This document shows, in pieces, positions 5,355 to 5,710 of a DNA stretch of 5,710 bases. This DNA comes from Spirochaetia bacterium (GTDB taxonomy: Bacteria; Spirochaetota; Spirochaetia; Sphaerochaetales; Sphaerochaetaceae): the NCBI GenBank assembly GCA_900769955.1, contig CAAGIP010000096.1, positions 1 through 5,710 on the forward strand, read 5' to 3'. Within the stretch, counting starts at the first letter, position 1. Every line of letters begins with the position of its first letter. Below the pieces are notes generated by a model that ran no database searches, was not told the DNA's origin, and was given only the letters and a program-made list of their open reading frames with translations. The translations under genes and the position numbers were made by a program.

Positions 5355-5710
5355 CAGGAAAGCAGTTCCTTCATCAGCAGCGTGATTGTACCTTTTTCAA
5401 AGTCAGGCTTTGAAACAAAGGCAGGAAGGTTCGGGACAATGCGCACCTCTCCCGAGGGAATGCGTACATTAAGATAGAGTCCCTGTGCACCGTCTGAAAG
5501 GTACTCAACCTTACCGACTGAAACGCCGTCAGCTATCATATCGAGGCCGATGAGATCGGCTATGTAGTACTCTCCCTTCTTAAGGCGCGGTGCCTTCTCA
5601 CGGGGGATGTACATGACTGAGCCTGAGAGGAAGCGTGCCTTCTCAGGGCTTTCATATCCGGCGAACCGGAAAAGTATCTGGGAAGAATGAACCTTTACGT
5701 CTTCAACAGA
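5354..5710 (-). CDS. rimM: Ribosome maturation factor RimM, 5' end cut by window
   Basis: 16S rRNA processing protein that binds S19 and helps mature the 30S head. The minus strand is open from the window edge (first codon 5710-5708) to the TGA at 5356-5354, giving 118 residues; roughly the first 50 of a typical RimM are missing. Visible are the end of the N-terminal barrel (RFAGYESPEKARFLSG), the linker and PRC-barrel start (MYIPREKAP, then KGEYYIADLIGLDMI), and the C-terminal PRC barrel ending in VRIVPNLPAFVSKPDFEKGTITL. The ATG at 5614 is an internal methionine and not the start, because family-like sequence continues upstream. It is directly coupled to trmD through TGATG. Order and spacing match the widespread rpsP-rimM-trmD-rplS arrangement. 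Confidence 0.93.
   Translation of the reverse strand, partial: SVEDVKVHSSQILFRFAGYESPEKARFLSGSVMYIPREKAPRLKKGEYYIADLIGLDMIADGVSVGKVEYLSDGAQGLYLNVRIPSGEVRIVPNLPAFVSKPDFEKGTITLLMKELLS

Noticed and set aside
5022..5477. Open frame of about 150 codons on the plus strand opposite trmD and rimM
   Set aside because: It is fully antisense to two well-conserved genes, shows no family motif, and is explained by the coding constraint on the other strand.

Overview
This window is a compact housekeeping segment of a bacterial chromosome, and every gene I can support is on the minus strand. In transcription order (right to left) it reads: rimM (5' end off the window), trmD, rplS, terminator, a small zinc-ribbon-like conserved protein, coaD, tRNA-Tyr(GTA), terminator, a YkgJ-family cysteine-cluster protein, dnaG, rpoD (3' end off the window). 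There is no mobile element, CRISPR array, phage gene or other accessory DNA. No gene-free stretch reaches 300 bases; the longest is the 125-base tRNA promoter region.

Organism: the class II tRNA-Tyr, TrmD and sigma-70 show it is bacterial. From memory of the families, the small protein between rplS and coaD (C-x2-C then H-F-D-C) resembles conserved proteins of spirochaetes, and the protein sequences suit a Treponema-like spirochaete. This is an inference of moderate confidence.

Right block (about 4215-5710): rimM, trmD and rplS are tightly coupled. The rimM stop and trmD start share a base in TGATG, and the trmD stop lies inside rplS. A strong hairpin plus T8 tract ends the unit. A perfect TATAAT follows that T tract at once, only a few bases before the start of the next gene, so the small protein/coaD pair (4-base ATGA overlap) may be made from a leaderless or nearly leaderless mRNA.

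Left block (1-3202): tRNA-Tyr has a classic stable-RNA promoter (A/T-rich UP-like element, TTGACA, TAAAAA at 18 bp) and its own terminator. Twenty-one bases after the terminator begins ykgJ-dnaG-rpoD, with no promoter I can find in between. The layout recalls the enterobacterial rpsU-dnaG-rpoD macromolecular synthesis operon, with a tRNA and terminator in place of the upstream ribosomal protein gene and terminator. Initiation of replication (primase) and transcription (primary sigma) may therefore draw on read-through from a tRNA promoter.

The most interesting details are the tRNA-dnaG-rpoD layout, a C instead of U at T-loop position 55 of tRNA-Tyr, the promoter fused to the rplS terminator, a Glu in place of the usual catalytic Asp in TrmD, and an unusually acidic linker in the sigma factor. 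I see no convincing undescribed multi-gene system here.
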